A stretch of 8,377 nucleotides of DNA from Thermoleophilia bacterium (GTDB lineage Bacteria > Actinomycetota > Thermoleophilia > Gaiellales > SKUG01): the NCBI GenBank assembly GCA_025964455.1, contig JAOPYU010000115.1:1-8377 (forward strand). Reading direction: 5' to 3'. This document shows positions 1-8,211 of this stretch, one piece after another. Every line of letters begins with the position of its first letter. Within the stretch, counting starts at the first letter, position 1. A program made the translations under genes and the position numbers. The notes under the pieces were generated by a model, which did no database searches, was not told where the DNA came from, and was given only the letters and a program-made list of their open reading frames with translations.

Positions 1-853
1 TCGCCCTCCTTGATCGCCTGGGCCACGACGAGGTCGACCGGCACCATCAGCGTGCAGTCCTCTTCCTCCGCCAGCTCGAGGATGCGCTGGGCGAGCTCGA
101 CGCCCTCGCCGTCCTCGACGAAGGACGAGCCGGTCTGCGCGCCCTTCGCCTTCAGGAAGGTGTTGGCCATCGCGCCGCCGATGAGCACGGCGTCCGCGTG
201 TGACACGAGGCTCTCGAGCACACCGATCTTGTCCGTGACCTTGAGGCCACCGACGATGCACGTGAATGGTCGGTTGGGCGCATCCACGAGGTGCCCGAGT
301 TGCTGGAGCTCCCGCTCGAGCAGGAAGCCCGTCACGGCCGGGATGTAGGCGGCGACGCCCGCCGTCGAGGCGTTGGCGCGGTGTACCGTGCCGAAGGCGT
401 CGTTGACGAACAGGTCGCCAAGGCGTGCCAGCTGGCGCGCGAAGTCGGGATCGTTCGCCGTGTCCTCGGGATGGAACCGCGTGTTCTCGAGCAGCAGCAC
501 GTCACCCGGCTCGGCGGCCCAGACAGCTGCCTCCACGGCCTCGCCGACGCAGTCATCGAGGAAACCGACCGGTCGCTCGAGCATCTCGCTGAGCCGATCG
601 GCGATGGGTCGCAGCGACAGTGCCGCCACGTGCTGGCCCTTCGGCCGGCCCAGGTGAGAGATGAGCACGACGGTCGCCTCCTGGCGACTCAGGTGCTCGA
701 TGGTCGGAAGCGCAGCGGCGATCCGGGTGTCGTCGGTAATCTCGCCGTCCTCGTCGAGCGGGACGTTGAAGTCGACGCGGACGAGGACGCGCTTGCCCGC
801 GACCTGCTCGCCCGCGATGGACGGCAGGTCGTAGGCGCTCGGGGATGACGACA

Positions 854-854
<1 letters not shown>
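1..854 (-). CDS. pgk: Phosphoglycerate kinase, C-terminus cut by window edge
   Basis: Transfers the phosphoryl group of 1,3-bisphosphoglycerate to ADP, giving 3-phosphoglycerate and ATP; a cytosolic glycolytic enzyme. About 284 codons are present of the usual 390-400. The N-terminal substrate domain is complete: RVDFNVP (R26, D28, N30), SHLGRPKG (H67), LLENTRFHPED and FVNDAFGTVHRA, followed by the start of the nucleotide domain with GGLKVTDKIG (K205). The glycine-rich loop near the C-terminus lies beyond base 1. The ATG at 854..852 shares one base with the gap stop (TGATG). I see no Shine-Dalgarno site of its own, so translation is probably coupled to gap. One oddity is that the basic-patch motif usually written HRAHAS reads HRANAS (Asn161). 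The gene identity is certain from the motifs; only the missing end limits it. Confidence 0.97.
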
Positions 855-1891
<1,037 letters not shown>

Positions 1892-1988
1892 TCAGGCGCG
1901 CGCGATGACCGCTGGAAGCGACCGTTTCGCGCCGGCGCCGGGGCCCTCCGAGCCTACAGGAGCGGCCGTGCCGCGCATATCACGGCCC

Positions 1989-2004
1989 CCTACATAGGCG
2001 TAGG
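1989..2004. promoter_or_regulatory. Small inverted repeat upstream of gap, possible operator
   Basis: CCTAC, six bases, then GTAGG form a perfect 5-bp dyad about 120 bases upstream of the gap ATG. It lies in the intergenic region where the gap promoter would be expected. I could not find a convincing -35/-10 pair anywhere in 1868-2012, so its role as an operator is only a guess. A short dyad like this can arise by chance. Confidence 0.2.
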
Positions 2005-2012
2005 TCACCCCG

Positions 2013-2061
2013 GTCGCCTCGCACTTTTTGGTCGTACATCGACAAAAAAGTGCGAGGCGAC
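2013..2061. repeat. Long inverted repeat (22-bp stem, 5-nt loop), possible terminator of the upstream peptidase gene
   Basis: The arms 2013-2034 and 2040-2061 are complementary over 22 bp with a single G/A mismatch (2030/2044), around the loop TACAT. The outer 17 bp (2013-2029 against 2045-2061) pair perfectly and join a GC-rich foot to a run of five A/T pairs. It begins 14 nt after the stop of the metallopeptidase gene at 2076, where a terminator would lie. However, on neither strand is the stem followed by a T-run; the T-run is inside the stem. It may be a non-canonical terminator, a transcript-stabilising hairpin or a copy of a dispersed palindromic repeat. No second copy occurs in this window. 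Confidence 0.6.
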
Positions 2062-2075
2062 GACGGGACGCAGGG

Positions 2076-3284
2076 TCAGGTGATGCCGAACTCGCGTGCG
2101 ATGTCGGCCGCGCCGCGGGGCAGGTCGACTGCGTGCGTAACTCGCGCGCGCAGGCGCTCGCGCACGCGAGGGTCCAGCCCGTGGCGCTCGATGATCGCGT
2201 CCGCGAGGCGGCCCGGCACGTAGCGCAGCGTGCGGCCCTGGAGCAAGTCGTAGGCGCGGGCGCGGCCCTCGCTCGAGCGGAAGTCCGCTCCGGCGAGCCG
2301 GGCGAGGTCGCGCAGCACGACCTGGGAGCGTTCGTAGGTCCGCTCACGCTCACGCTCGTGCGCCGCGCCGCCCGCGCCGGGCGCGTTCGCCGGCCGTGCG
2401 TAGGGGGTCCAGCCGGTATCGAACGACGGCGGGTGGGCCAGCAGCCCGGCATAGCGATGGGGCGAGAGGCCGGCGTCGCGCGCGAGCTGCGCCTGGATGA
2501 CGGGAGTGCGACTGAAGACGTTGGCGATCCCCTCCTCCATCCACGTGAACGTCGCGGAGGGGGTTCGATCGGTGACCGAGTGCTGCACCTCGTGCGCGCC
2601 GTTGCCGGCGAGGAAGGCGACGCGGTCAGCCGCCTTGCGTAGGTACGCCTCGCGCGACGCGTGCGGATCGTAGGCGCCGGAGGCGACGAGCATGGCTCGC
2701 GCCGTGTGCGGCAGGAAGGTGATCCAGCCCTCGCCGTTCCACGCGCCTGCGCGCTGTGCGCGCGCGGCCATCGGTTCGCGCCACGACTGCAGCAGGCGAC
2801 CCGCCTCGCGGGTGTCGCCAGCCGCGCCGAGCGCGGCAAGGCGTCGCCCCTCGGGCTCGGCCGGATCTTCGAGGAACGCCACCGCTCGCGCCGCGATCAC
2901 GCCCTCGAGGTCATCCGGCAGGATGAATCCCTTGAGGTTGGAGTGGCGGCCCAGCGTCCCCGTCGACTCCATGGCCGCGCGCAGCTGGCGCAGGAGGCGC
3001 CCACCGGCGGCCGTCTGCGCGATCGCACCGGCGAGCGGCGAATCGGGCACGATCTCCCAGTCCGCCACCGAGGAGCCGCGCTGCTCGACCCGGAAGCGGA
3101 GCTGGTCGTTGAGCGCCCCGGCGAGCGTGCCGCGGCCGACCTTCGCATCCAGGAGGGCTGCCGGAAGCAGCGCCCTTGAACGTGGCGTCATCGCCTGCAG
3201 CGCTCCGGCCGTCTCGGTCGACGGGACAGTGCTGGGAGTGGGTACCGGCGCGAGCGCGATCGATGCGGGCGCCCCGACCCTCAC
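2076..3284 (-). CDS. Putative HExxH zinc metallopeptidase (gluzincin-like), paralogue 1
   Basis: A 402-residue protein that I do not recognise as a named family. The likely catalytic site is HEVQH at 231-235 (two zinc ligands and the general base Glu232), followed by WMEEG at 248-252, whose Glu250 or Glu251 would be the third zinc ligand. HExxH followed by W-x-x-E-G is the pattern of MA-clan gluzincins such as Peptidase_MA-like proteins. Other blocks shared with its neighbour are TPRSRALLP (33-41), the SNLKGFIL segment, AGAWNGEGWITF (179-190), QVVLRDLARLAG and the C-terminal IAREFGI. Residues 1-32 are Pro/Thr/Ala-rich and probably disordered, with no clear signal peptide or membrane segment. 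The start is a GTG that overlaps the upstream stop by four bases (GTGA), so translation is likely coupled; a GGGAG lies 11 nt before it. Catalysis and substrate are inferred and untested. Confidence 0.8.
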   Translation of the reverse strand: MRVGAPASIALAPVPTPSTVPSTETAGALQAMTPRSRALLPAALLDAKVGRGTLAGALNDQLRFRVEQRGSSVADWEIVPDSPLAGAIAQTAAGGRLLRQLRAAMESTGTLGRHSNLKGFILPDDLEGVIAARAVAFLEDPAEPEGRRLAALGAAGDTREAGRLLQSWREPMAARAQRAGAWNGEGWITFLPHTARAMLVASGAYDPHASREAYLRKAADRVAFLAGNGAHEVQHSVTDRTPSATFTWMEEGIANVFSRTPVIQAQLARDAGLSPHRYAGLLAHPPSFDTGWTPYARPANAPGAGGAAHERERERTYERSQVVLRDLARLAGADFRSSEGRARAYDLLQGRTLRYVPGRLADAIIERHGLDPRVRERLRARVTHAVDLPRGAADIAREFGIT

Positions 3285-4501
3285 GCGATGCCGAACTCCC
3301 GTGCGATCGCCGATGCGCCGCCCTTGAGGTCGACGGCGTGCTTGATCCGGTCGCGCAGTCGCTCACGCACGCTCGGATTGAGGTCGTGCTTGGCGATGAT
3401 CGCGTCGGCGAGGACCCCGGGGGTGAAGCGCATGCTCTTGCGCTGAAGGAGCTCGAACGCGAGCGCCTTGCCCGCATTCGAGCGGAAGTCGCCGCCCGCC
3501 AGGCGCACGAGGTCACGCAGGACGACCTGTGAGTCGCCGTAGTTGCGGCTCGTCTCCTTGTCGTAGTCCTTCTGCGCGTCCTTGCTCAGGGTCGGCCGCT
3601 TGTACGGCTTCCAGCCGGTGTCGAAGGTTGCGTCGTGCGCGAGGTGTCCGGCGTAGACCTCCGGGCGCAGGTTGGCGGCCTTGGCGTTCGCCTTCTGGAA
3701 GGTGGGCGTGCGCGTGAACACGTTCGCCGTGCCCTCCTCCATCCAGCGGGCGGCACCGCTGTAGGCGGTCGGCGACGGATCGCTCACGGAGTGCTGTACC
3801 TCGTGCGGGCCGTTGCCCGACAGGTAGTCGGTCCAGCTCTTGGCGCGCAGCAGGGCCTTCTCGGTGTGGCGGTTCGGGTCGTAGGCCCCGGCGTTGACGA
3901 GCATCGCGCGCGACGTGTCGGGCATGAAGGTGATCCAGCCCTCGGCGTTCCAGGCACCCGCCCGGGCGATGTTCGTCGTGAGGCCTTCGCCCCACTTGCG
4001 CATGACGCGACCGGCCACCGTCGTGCGGTTCAGCTCGCCGAGGCGCTTGAGCTGCTTGCCGTCGGGATCGGTCGGGTCGTCGAGCCAGCTGAGCACGCGC
4101 CCGGCGAGCACCGATTCGTTGTCCTCGGCGAGGATGAAGCCCTTGAGGTTGGAGACCTCCTCGAGCGTGCCGGTCGAGCGCATTGCGGTCTCGAGCTGGC
4201 GGAGCAGGCCGCGTCCGGCGCGGGACTGCGTGAGCGCGGCGGCTGTCGGCGAATCCGGCGAGATCGTCCAGTCGGCGACCTGACCCGTGCGGTTCACGCG
4301 GAAGCGGACCTGGTCGTTGAGGGAGCCGGCGAGCGTGGAACGGCCCACGTGCGCGTCGAGCAGCGAATCGGGCAGCAGCGCTCGCGAGCGGGGCGTGAAG
4401 TGCCGCGCGGCGAGCTGCGTCTCCGTCGTGCCGCTCGGCGTCGCGGGGACGCTCGTGGGCGGCTTCGGCTGGGCGGCGGGAGAGATCGAGGTCAGCTGCA
4501 T
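3281..4501 (-). CDS. Putative HExxH zinc metallopeptidase (gluzincin-like), paralogue 2
   Basis: The frame stays open up to a GTG at 4621 (446 residues), but I prefer the ATG at 4501 (406 residues). From there the distance to the first conserved block, TPRSRALLP, matches the paralogue. The stretch upstream uses many A/T-ending codons and contains two GC hairpins. Neither start has a clear Shine-Dalgarno site. Counting from the preferred start, HEVQH is at 233-237 and WMEEG at 253-257. Taking the second Glu (256), the spacing is HExxH-18 residues-E, the same as in M1-type gluzincins. By eye about half of all residues are identical to paralogue 1 along the whole length, so this is a tandem duplication. 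The N-terminal 36 residues are Pro/Thr/Ser-rich with no obvious signal peptide, so location is uncertain. The stop overlaps the start of paralogue 1, making a two-gene operon. Confidence 0.8.
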   Translation of the reverse strand: MQLTSISPAAQPKPPTSVPATPSGTTETQLAARHFTPRSRALLPDSLLDAHVGRSTLAGSLNDQVRFRVNRTGQVADWTISPDSPTAAALTQSRAGRGLLRQLETAMRSTGTLEEVSNLKGFILAEDNESVLAGRVLSWLDDPTDPDGKQLKRLGELNRTTVAGRVMRKWGEGLTTNIARAGAWNAEGWITFMPDTSRAMLVNAGAYDPNRHTEKALLRAKSWTDYLSGNGPHEVQHSVSDPSPTAYSGAARWMEEGTANVFTRTPTFQKANAKAANLRPEVYAGHLAHDATFDTGWKPYKRPTLSKDAQKDYDKETSRNYGDSQVVLRDLVRLAGGDFRSNAGKALAFELLQRKSMRFTPGVLADAIIAKHDLNPSVRERLRDRIKHAVDLKGGASAIAREFGIA

Positions 4502-4553
4502 CCATCGAATGTCGCACGTAGATCGAACCATTGCCGAGTCGGGAGCCCCGCCG

Positions 4554-4598
4554 GCGGCCTGCGAGGCCGCGCCTGCTGCCCGAGGGGGCCACGCCCCC
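4554..4598 (-). terminator. Two GC hairpins after the signal-peptidase fusion gene, possible weak terminator
   Basis: Two perfect stems lie in the 129-base gap after the long gene. One has 7-bp arms at 4554-4560 and 4564-4570 with a 3-nt loop. The other has 6-bp arms at 4584-4589 and 4593-4598 with a 3-nt loop. Neither is followed by a T-run, so they would be atypical terminators at best. Their presence here argues that this stretch is intergenic and not the N-terminus of the next gene. Confidence 0.35.
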
Positions 4599-4630
4599 GT
4601 ACGCGCACGCGATGGGCGCACGCGGGTGGA

Positions 4631-7600
4631 TCAGGCGATGGCCACCACGCAGGCGGTGGTCGTGGTGCCCGAGGTGAGTCGGAATGAGAAGGAGCTGCTC
4701 CCGTTGGGATTTCCACCAACCTGGAATGTCGTGCCGTTCGAGGAACCTGTGCTGCCGACGCTCCCGAAGGTCACACCGCACGTGGTCCCCTCGTACACGG
4801 TGACCGTGACGGGACCGTTGAAGTAGAGCGACCCACCGACCTTGGTGTTGTTGCCGGTCCCGGTGCGGTTCCATCCCTCAACGTTTCGCACGGTGAGGGC
4901 GAGCGACGACGTGGCGCGGTTGGTGGCGACGTCGTCGACCGCGAGACCGACCGTGTAGGAGCCATCCGTCACGAGGGAGCCCCAGCCGCACGACCAGGCG
5001 CTGAACGCGGACGTGATGGTGCAGGGCGCGCCGGTCGGCGGGGTGACGGTGACCTTCGCCACGCCGGACGTGATGCCGGTGATGGCGGGATCGGTCGCCG
5101 CTCCGGTGATCGTGCTGAAGCCCTGGCGGAACGAAGCCGGAGCCGAGGCGGTGGTGGTCGGTGCGCCGGTGTCGGCGGTATACGCGACCGAAACCGTCGA
5201 GCAGGCCGACGCGTTGCCGGCGTCGTCGATGGCCCGGACGCGGATGATCGTCGTCGCGTTGGCGGGCACCGTCACGGGCGTGGCCGGGAAACTGCCGTTC
5301 GCTGCCACGCTCGCGGTGCCGGCGAGCGAGACGGTGCACGAGGCGTCGGAGTAGAACGCGACGCGCACGGGCGTGCCGGTGTCGGCCCCCGGGAGCCCGA
5401 CCTCCACGATCGGCGTGAGCGAGTTGAACACCGGGGCGGTGACGCGGGTGAGTGTCGTCGGCATGGCCGGGGCGACGCCGTCGTGGCGGTACGTGAACGG
5501 CGTGGTCGAACACGCGCCGACGTTGCCCAGGGCGTCCGTGCCGGTCGCGTACAGCGTCGACGTAACATTCGCCGTGACGGTGACCGGGATCGAGAACGCG
5601 CCGCCGGTCGCGACCGCGGTGCCGAGTGCGGCTCCCGTGCATGCCGAGTTCGCGTATATGCCTACCGTGGCGCCGGCCTCGGCGGTGCCCGACACGGTCG
5701 GAGTGACCGACCTGGACGGCGACAGCGGCGAGCTCGAGCCGATTGCCGGGCTCGCGGGTCCGGTGTTGTCGTGCACGAACGTGAGGCGGGCGGAGCATGC
5801 GCTCGTCGTCGCGCCGGACGTGGCGGTGGCGGTGAAGTAGGTGGTGGTGTTGCCGTCGGCGACGACCGACGCCGCGAAGGCGCCGCTGCCGTCAGCGGTG
5901 ACCTCGGCGACGAGGGGTGCGACGCACAGGTCCTTGGCGTACACGCGCACGGTTGCGCCCGGAGCCGCAGTGCCGCGAACGACCGTGGCGGTCGAGGTCG
6001 ACGGGCTGTCGGGGAGCGTCGAGGCCAGCGTCGGGGCGCCGGCGGTGACCGTGACGGACTTCGTCGCGGACGTGACGGCGCCGGCCATGTCGGTCGCCGT
6101 GGCAGTGAGCACGTGGGGCCCGGCGACAGGCTGCCACGGGCACTTCCAGGCTCCGCCGACCGGCGCGTCGAAGGAGCACAGTGTGGTCGTGGAGTCACTG
6201 GTCGTAACCTGCACGACCACGCGGTGGATGCCGTAGTCGTCGCTCGCGCTGCCGGTGACCGCGGTCACGGAGGAGCTCGACACGCTTCCACTCGGTGCTG
6301 CGATCGCGACGGCGGGCGGCGTCGCATCGACCTTCACCGGAGCGTTCGTCACGGTCGAGTTTCCGAGGCGGTCGTATGCCGTGACGGCGACGTTCGGGGT
6401 CGCACCGCCGACGAGCGTCGAGTTCGAGGCGCTGACCGATAGCCCGTGGCTGAATGAAGAGCCGTCGACCGTCGCGAGGCCCGCACTCGCGGTGAGGCCG
6501 AGTGCGTTGAAGCCGGTCGAGAGCGCAGATGCGTCGGCGACGACCGAGCCGAGTCCCGATGCGTCGACCCCGACTGCTGCGAGGACGCGGTAGCTGCCGC
6601 CGGGCGCGAGCGCGCCTTGTCGGTCGGCGGCACGGAAGCGGTTGGTGGTCGAGACGACCACCGGCGTGGCGGCCGTCTGCGGACCGGCTGCATCGACAGC
6701 CGGCGCGGCGCCGGAAAGCGACACCGCAGCTGCGTTCGTGCCGGCGGCCTGGACGCTCCACGAGGTGTCGCTGACGGACACGAGGTTCGAGCGCGTCGCA
6801 ATACCGTGCGCGTGGACGTTGTAGGTCGTACCGGCGACGGCGACAGGGGAGGTCTGCACCACGGCGCTGCCGAGGCCGAGCTTGGCGAGGTCCAAAGCGA
6901 CATTGGCGACAGAGCCGTCACCGCACGTGTTGGTGAGGTTGGCGTAGACATCGAAGGTGCTGCCTGCCGCCGGCGCGATCACGCCGTCGACGCTGCCGCC
7001 GCCGCGCGCAGACGGCCCCTGGCCGACCACGAGGCTGCGATCGAGCGTGATGCCGCCTGTACCGAACGAGGTGGTCGCGGTGATCGAGGCCGCCTGGAGA
7101 CCGCCAGCGATCGTTCGGACGCGGTAGGCGTAGGTCGCGCAGCGCGACAGCGTCGGGCTCGCGTCGCGCCAGGAGGTGATGTCGGTGGCGGTGTGCACCG
7201 TCGCGTACGAGCCGCCGCCTGCGCTGCGCTGCACCTCGTACTGCAGGCCGGTGGTGACGCCGCTCGTCGGAGCGGCCCACGTGAGATCGATACCGGCGCC
7301 GTTCGCCTGCGCCGTCAGGGCGGTCGCCGGGCGCAGCGTCGCACCTGTGACCCTCGTGGGTGCGGGGGTCGCCGAATCGGCGAGCTGCGCGAACGTCGTG
7401 GCGACACCGACGACGCCGGATGCGACGACGACCGTGAGGGTCATGGTGCCGCCGGCGACGACCTTGCGTCGGCGACGCTTCGGTGCGGCTTCCGCCGCCC
7501 CGGGAGCGGTCGCCGGGCGCGGGCGCCAGATCGCGAGGAGGATCAGCGCGAGCAGCACGGAGAGCGGCGCGACGATGAGTCCCATCCGCGCGCGCGGATG

Positions 7601-8056
7601 GGCGGTGACGAGCTGGAGCGCAGCGCCGAGGTGCGGGACGTGTGCGACGACGCGGTAGGCGTAACCAGATTCGTACGCGACGCCGCGCTGCCCACCGGGA
7701 TGGTCGAGTCGCCAGTCGTCGGCGACCTCGTTGGCGTCGCCCTTGGTAATGAAGTAGCGCTCGCCCTCGAACTCGTAGAAGTCGACCACGCGGTGGGTCA
7801 CGCGCGGGTGGTTGGGCGGCGTGACGGTGATGACGTCGCCGCGCTGGATCGTGGCGACGGGCACCTGCTCGTCCCAGATCAGCGACCGGGCGGGAATCTT
7901 GGGGTCCATGCTGCCGGTGAGCACCGAGAGCGGCGTGAGGTCCATCAACCGCCAGGCGATGAAGAAGGCGATCGCACCGAGCACAGCGCCGAGGCGCAGG
8001 AGCAGCCAGCTGATGCGGACGGAGGCCACGGCGAACCGGATCGGTCGCGGGCGCAT
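4631..8056 (-). CDS. SipW/ER-type signal peptidase fused to an extracellular FN3/Ig-like repeat region
   Basis: A single 1141-residue frame. Residues 1-178 form a signal peptidase I of the Ser-His (S26B, SipW/Sec11) type: TM1 about 15-37, TGSMDP with Ser49, VTHRVV with His88 in place of the bacterial lysine, TKGDANEVADD with Asp107 and Asp113/114, and TM2 about 158-177. A cytoplasmic linker with KRRRRK (193-198 including flanks) leads into a third hydrophobic segment (about 199-224) ending in TFAQLADSAT, like the signal of SipW substrates. Next come an FN3-like domain (243-333), a diverged beta-rich part (340-575) and Ig-like domains from 578 to the end. There is no LPxTG motif or C-terminal anchor. 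The ATG at 8056 leaves the usual short SipW cytoplasmic tail; no clear Shine-Dalgarno site is seen. It probably cleaves signal peptides of TasA-like proteins such as its upstream neighbour. Domain identities are firm for the peptidase and inferred for the repeats. Confidence 0.92.
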   Translation of the reverse strand: MRPRPIRFAVASVRISWLLLRLGAVLGAIAFFIAWRLMDLTPLSVLTGSMDPKIPARSLIWDEQVPVATIQRGDVITVTPPNHPRVTHRVVDFYEFEGERYFITKGDANEVADDWRLDHPGGQRGVAYESGYAYRVVAHVPHLGAALQLVTAHPRARMGLIVAPLSVLLALILLAIWRPRPATAPGAAEAAPKRRRRKVVAGGTMTLTVVVASGVVGVATTFAQLADSATPAPTRVTGATLRPATALTAQANGAGIDLTWAAPTSGVTTGLQYEVQRSAGGGSYATVHTATDITSWRDASPTLSRCATYAYRVRTIAGGLQAASITATTSFGTGGITLDRSLVVGQGPSARGGGSVDGVIAPAAGSTFDVYANLTNTCGDGSVANVALDLAKLGLGSAVVQTSPVAVAGTTYNVHAHGIATRSNLVSVSDTSWSVQAAGTNAAAVSLSGAAPAVDAAGPQTAATPVVVSTTNRFRAADRQGALAPGGSYRVLAAVGVDASGLGSVVADASALSTGFNALGLTASAGLATVDGSSFSHGLSVSASNSTLVGGATPNVAVTAYDRLGNSTVTNAPVKVDATPPAVAIAAPSGSVSSSSVTAVTGSASDDYGIHRVVVQVTTSDSTTTLCSFDAPVGGAWKCPWQPVAGPHVLTATATDMAGAVTSATKSVTVTAGAPTLASTLPDSPSTSTATVVRGTAAPGATVRVYAKDLCVAPLVAEVTADGSGAFAASVVADGNTTTYFTATATSGATTSACSARLTFVHDNTGPASPAIGSSSPLSPSRSVTPTVSGTAEAGATVGIYANSACTGAALGTAVATGGAFSIPVTVTANVTSTLYATGTDALGNVGACSTTPFTYRHDGVAPAMPTTLTRVTAPVFNSLTPIVEVGLPGADTGTPVRVAFYSDASCTVSLAGTASVAANGSFPATPVTVPANATTIIRVRAIDDAGNASACSTVSVAYTADTGAPTTTASAPASFRQGFSTITGAATDPAITGITSGVAKVTVTPPTGAPCTITSAFSAWSCGWGSLVTDGSYTVGLAVDDVATNRATSSLALTVRNVEGWNRTGTGNNTKVGGSLYFNGPVTVTVYEGTTCGVTFGSVGSTGSSNGTTFQVGGNPNGSSSFSFRLTSGTTTTACVVAIA
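4634..6325 (-). repeat. Protein-level Ig-like repeat array, A-B-B-B-A-B' with paired cysteines
   Basis: Residues 578-1141 of the fusion protein divide into repeats of about 90-100 residues. Type A (578-671 and 964-1057) has two close cysteines, C627/C639 and C1012/C1023. Type B (673-762, 766-858, 862-960) has a YA-x-x-x-C-like strand and a later AC pair, C711/C754, C806/C849 and C907/C952, 43-45 residues apart. The last domain (1058-1141) again has C1093/C1136, 43 apart. The regular pairing suggests one disulfide per domain in an extracellular stalk. Boundaries are by eye. Confidence 0.65.
7361..7480 (-). other. Internal membrane segment resembling a SipW-dependent signal, inside the fusion protein
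   Basis: Residues 193-232 consist of a basic cluster, a hydrophobic stretch ending GVVGVATTFA and then QLADSATPA. This is how the N-termini of TasA/camelysin-type SipW substrates are built (basic, hydrophobic, small residues before an Asp-Ser-Ala motif). By the positive-inside rule the basic cluster is cytoplasmic and the Ig region outside. Met205 (codon at 7444..7442) lies inside this segment, so internal initiation is conceivable but has only a weak upstream purine run. Confidence 0.55.
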
Positions 8057-8165
8057 CGCTGAGGAAATCGTGGGGGAGGCGGGCCTCTGGGGTGAGGTCC
8101 GTGTTCGGTCTGCCGTGGGGACGGCGAGTGTCCAGAGGAGGCGCCGGCGGGGTGGCCAGCGCAGG

Positions 8166-8193
8166 GGCGGTCGGGCCCGAGGGCCCGACCGCC
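8166..8193 (-). terminator. 13-bp GC hairpin after the TasA-like gene
   Basis: Arms 8166-8178 and 8181-8193 pair perfectly over 13 bp around a 2-nt centre, so the real loop is probably four bases or more. It lies 18 nt after the stop at 8212. There is no T-run after the stem on the minus strand. It may be a Rho-independent-like terminator typical of high-GC genomes, or a partial one that lowers expression of the downstream signal-peptidase gene. No separate promoter could be recognised between 8165 and 8057. Confidence 0.6.
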
Positions 8194-8211
8194 GTGCGTC
8201 GATCAGGTAGA

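Noticed and set aside
1900..2012. Candidate -35/-10 promoter hexamers upstream of gap
   Set aside because: Several weak matches exist (for example GTGACC and TGATAT), but none has both good hexamers and 16-18 nt spacing.
2341..2358. Short CGCTCA-like tandem repeat in the downstream peptidase gene
   Set aside because: It encodes a charged Arg/Glu run in a poorly conserved loop, and fewer than three units are present. It is ordinary low complexity.
3513..4874. A 453-codon minus-strand frame overlapping the upstream metallopeptidase and the end of the fusion gene
   Set aside because: It is an Arg/His/Pro-rich out-of-frame translation of genes with conserved motifs in another frame, with no motif of its own.
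7442..7444. Met205 of the fusion protein as the start of a separate secreted Ig protein
   Set aside because: The frame is continuous with the peptidase domain, there is no stop between them and only a weak purine run precedes this ATG. It is kept only as a possible secondary start.
6617..8062. A 481-codon open frame on the plus strand opposite the signal-peptidase gene
   Set aside because: It is antisense to a frame with a clear catalytic domain. The translation is Arg/Gly-rich low-complexity sequence with no recognisable domain.
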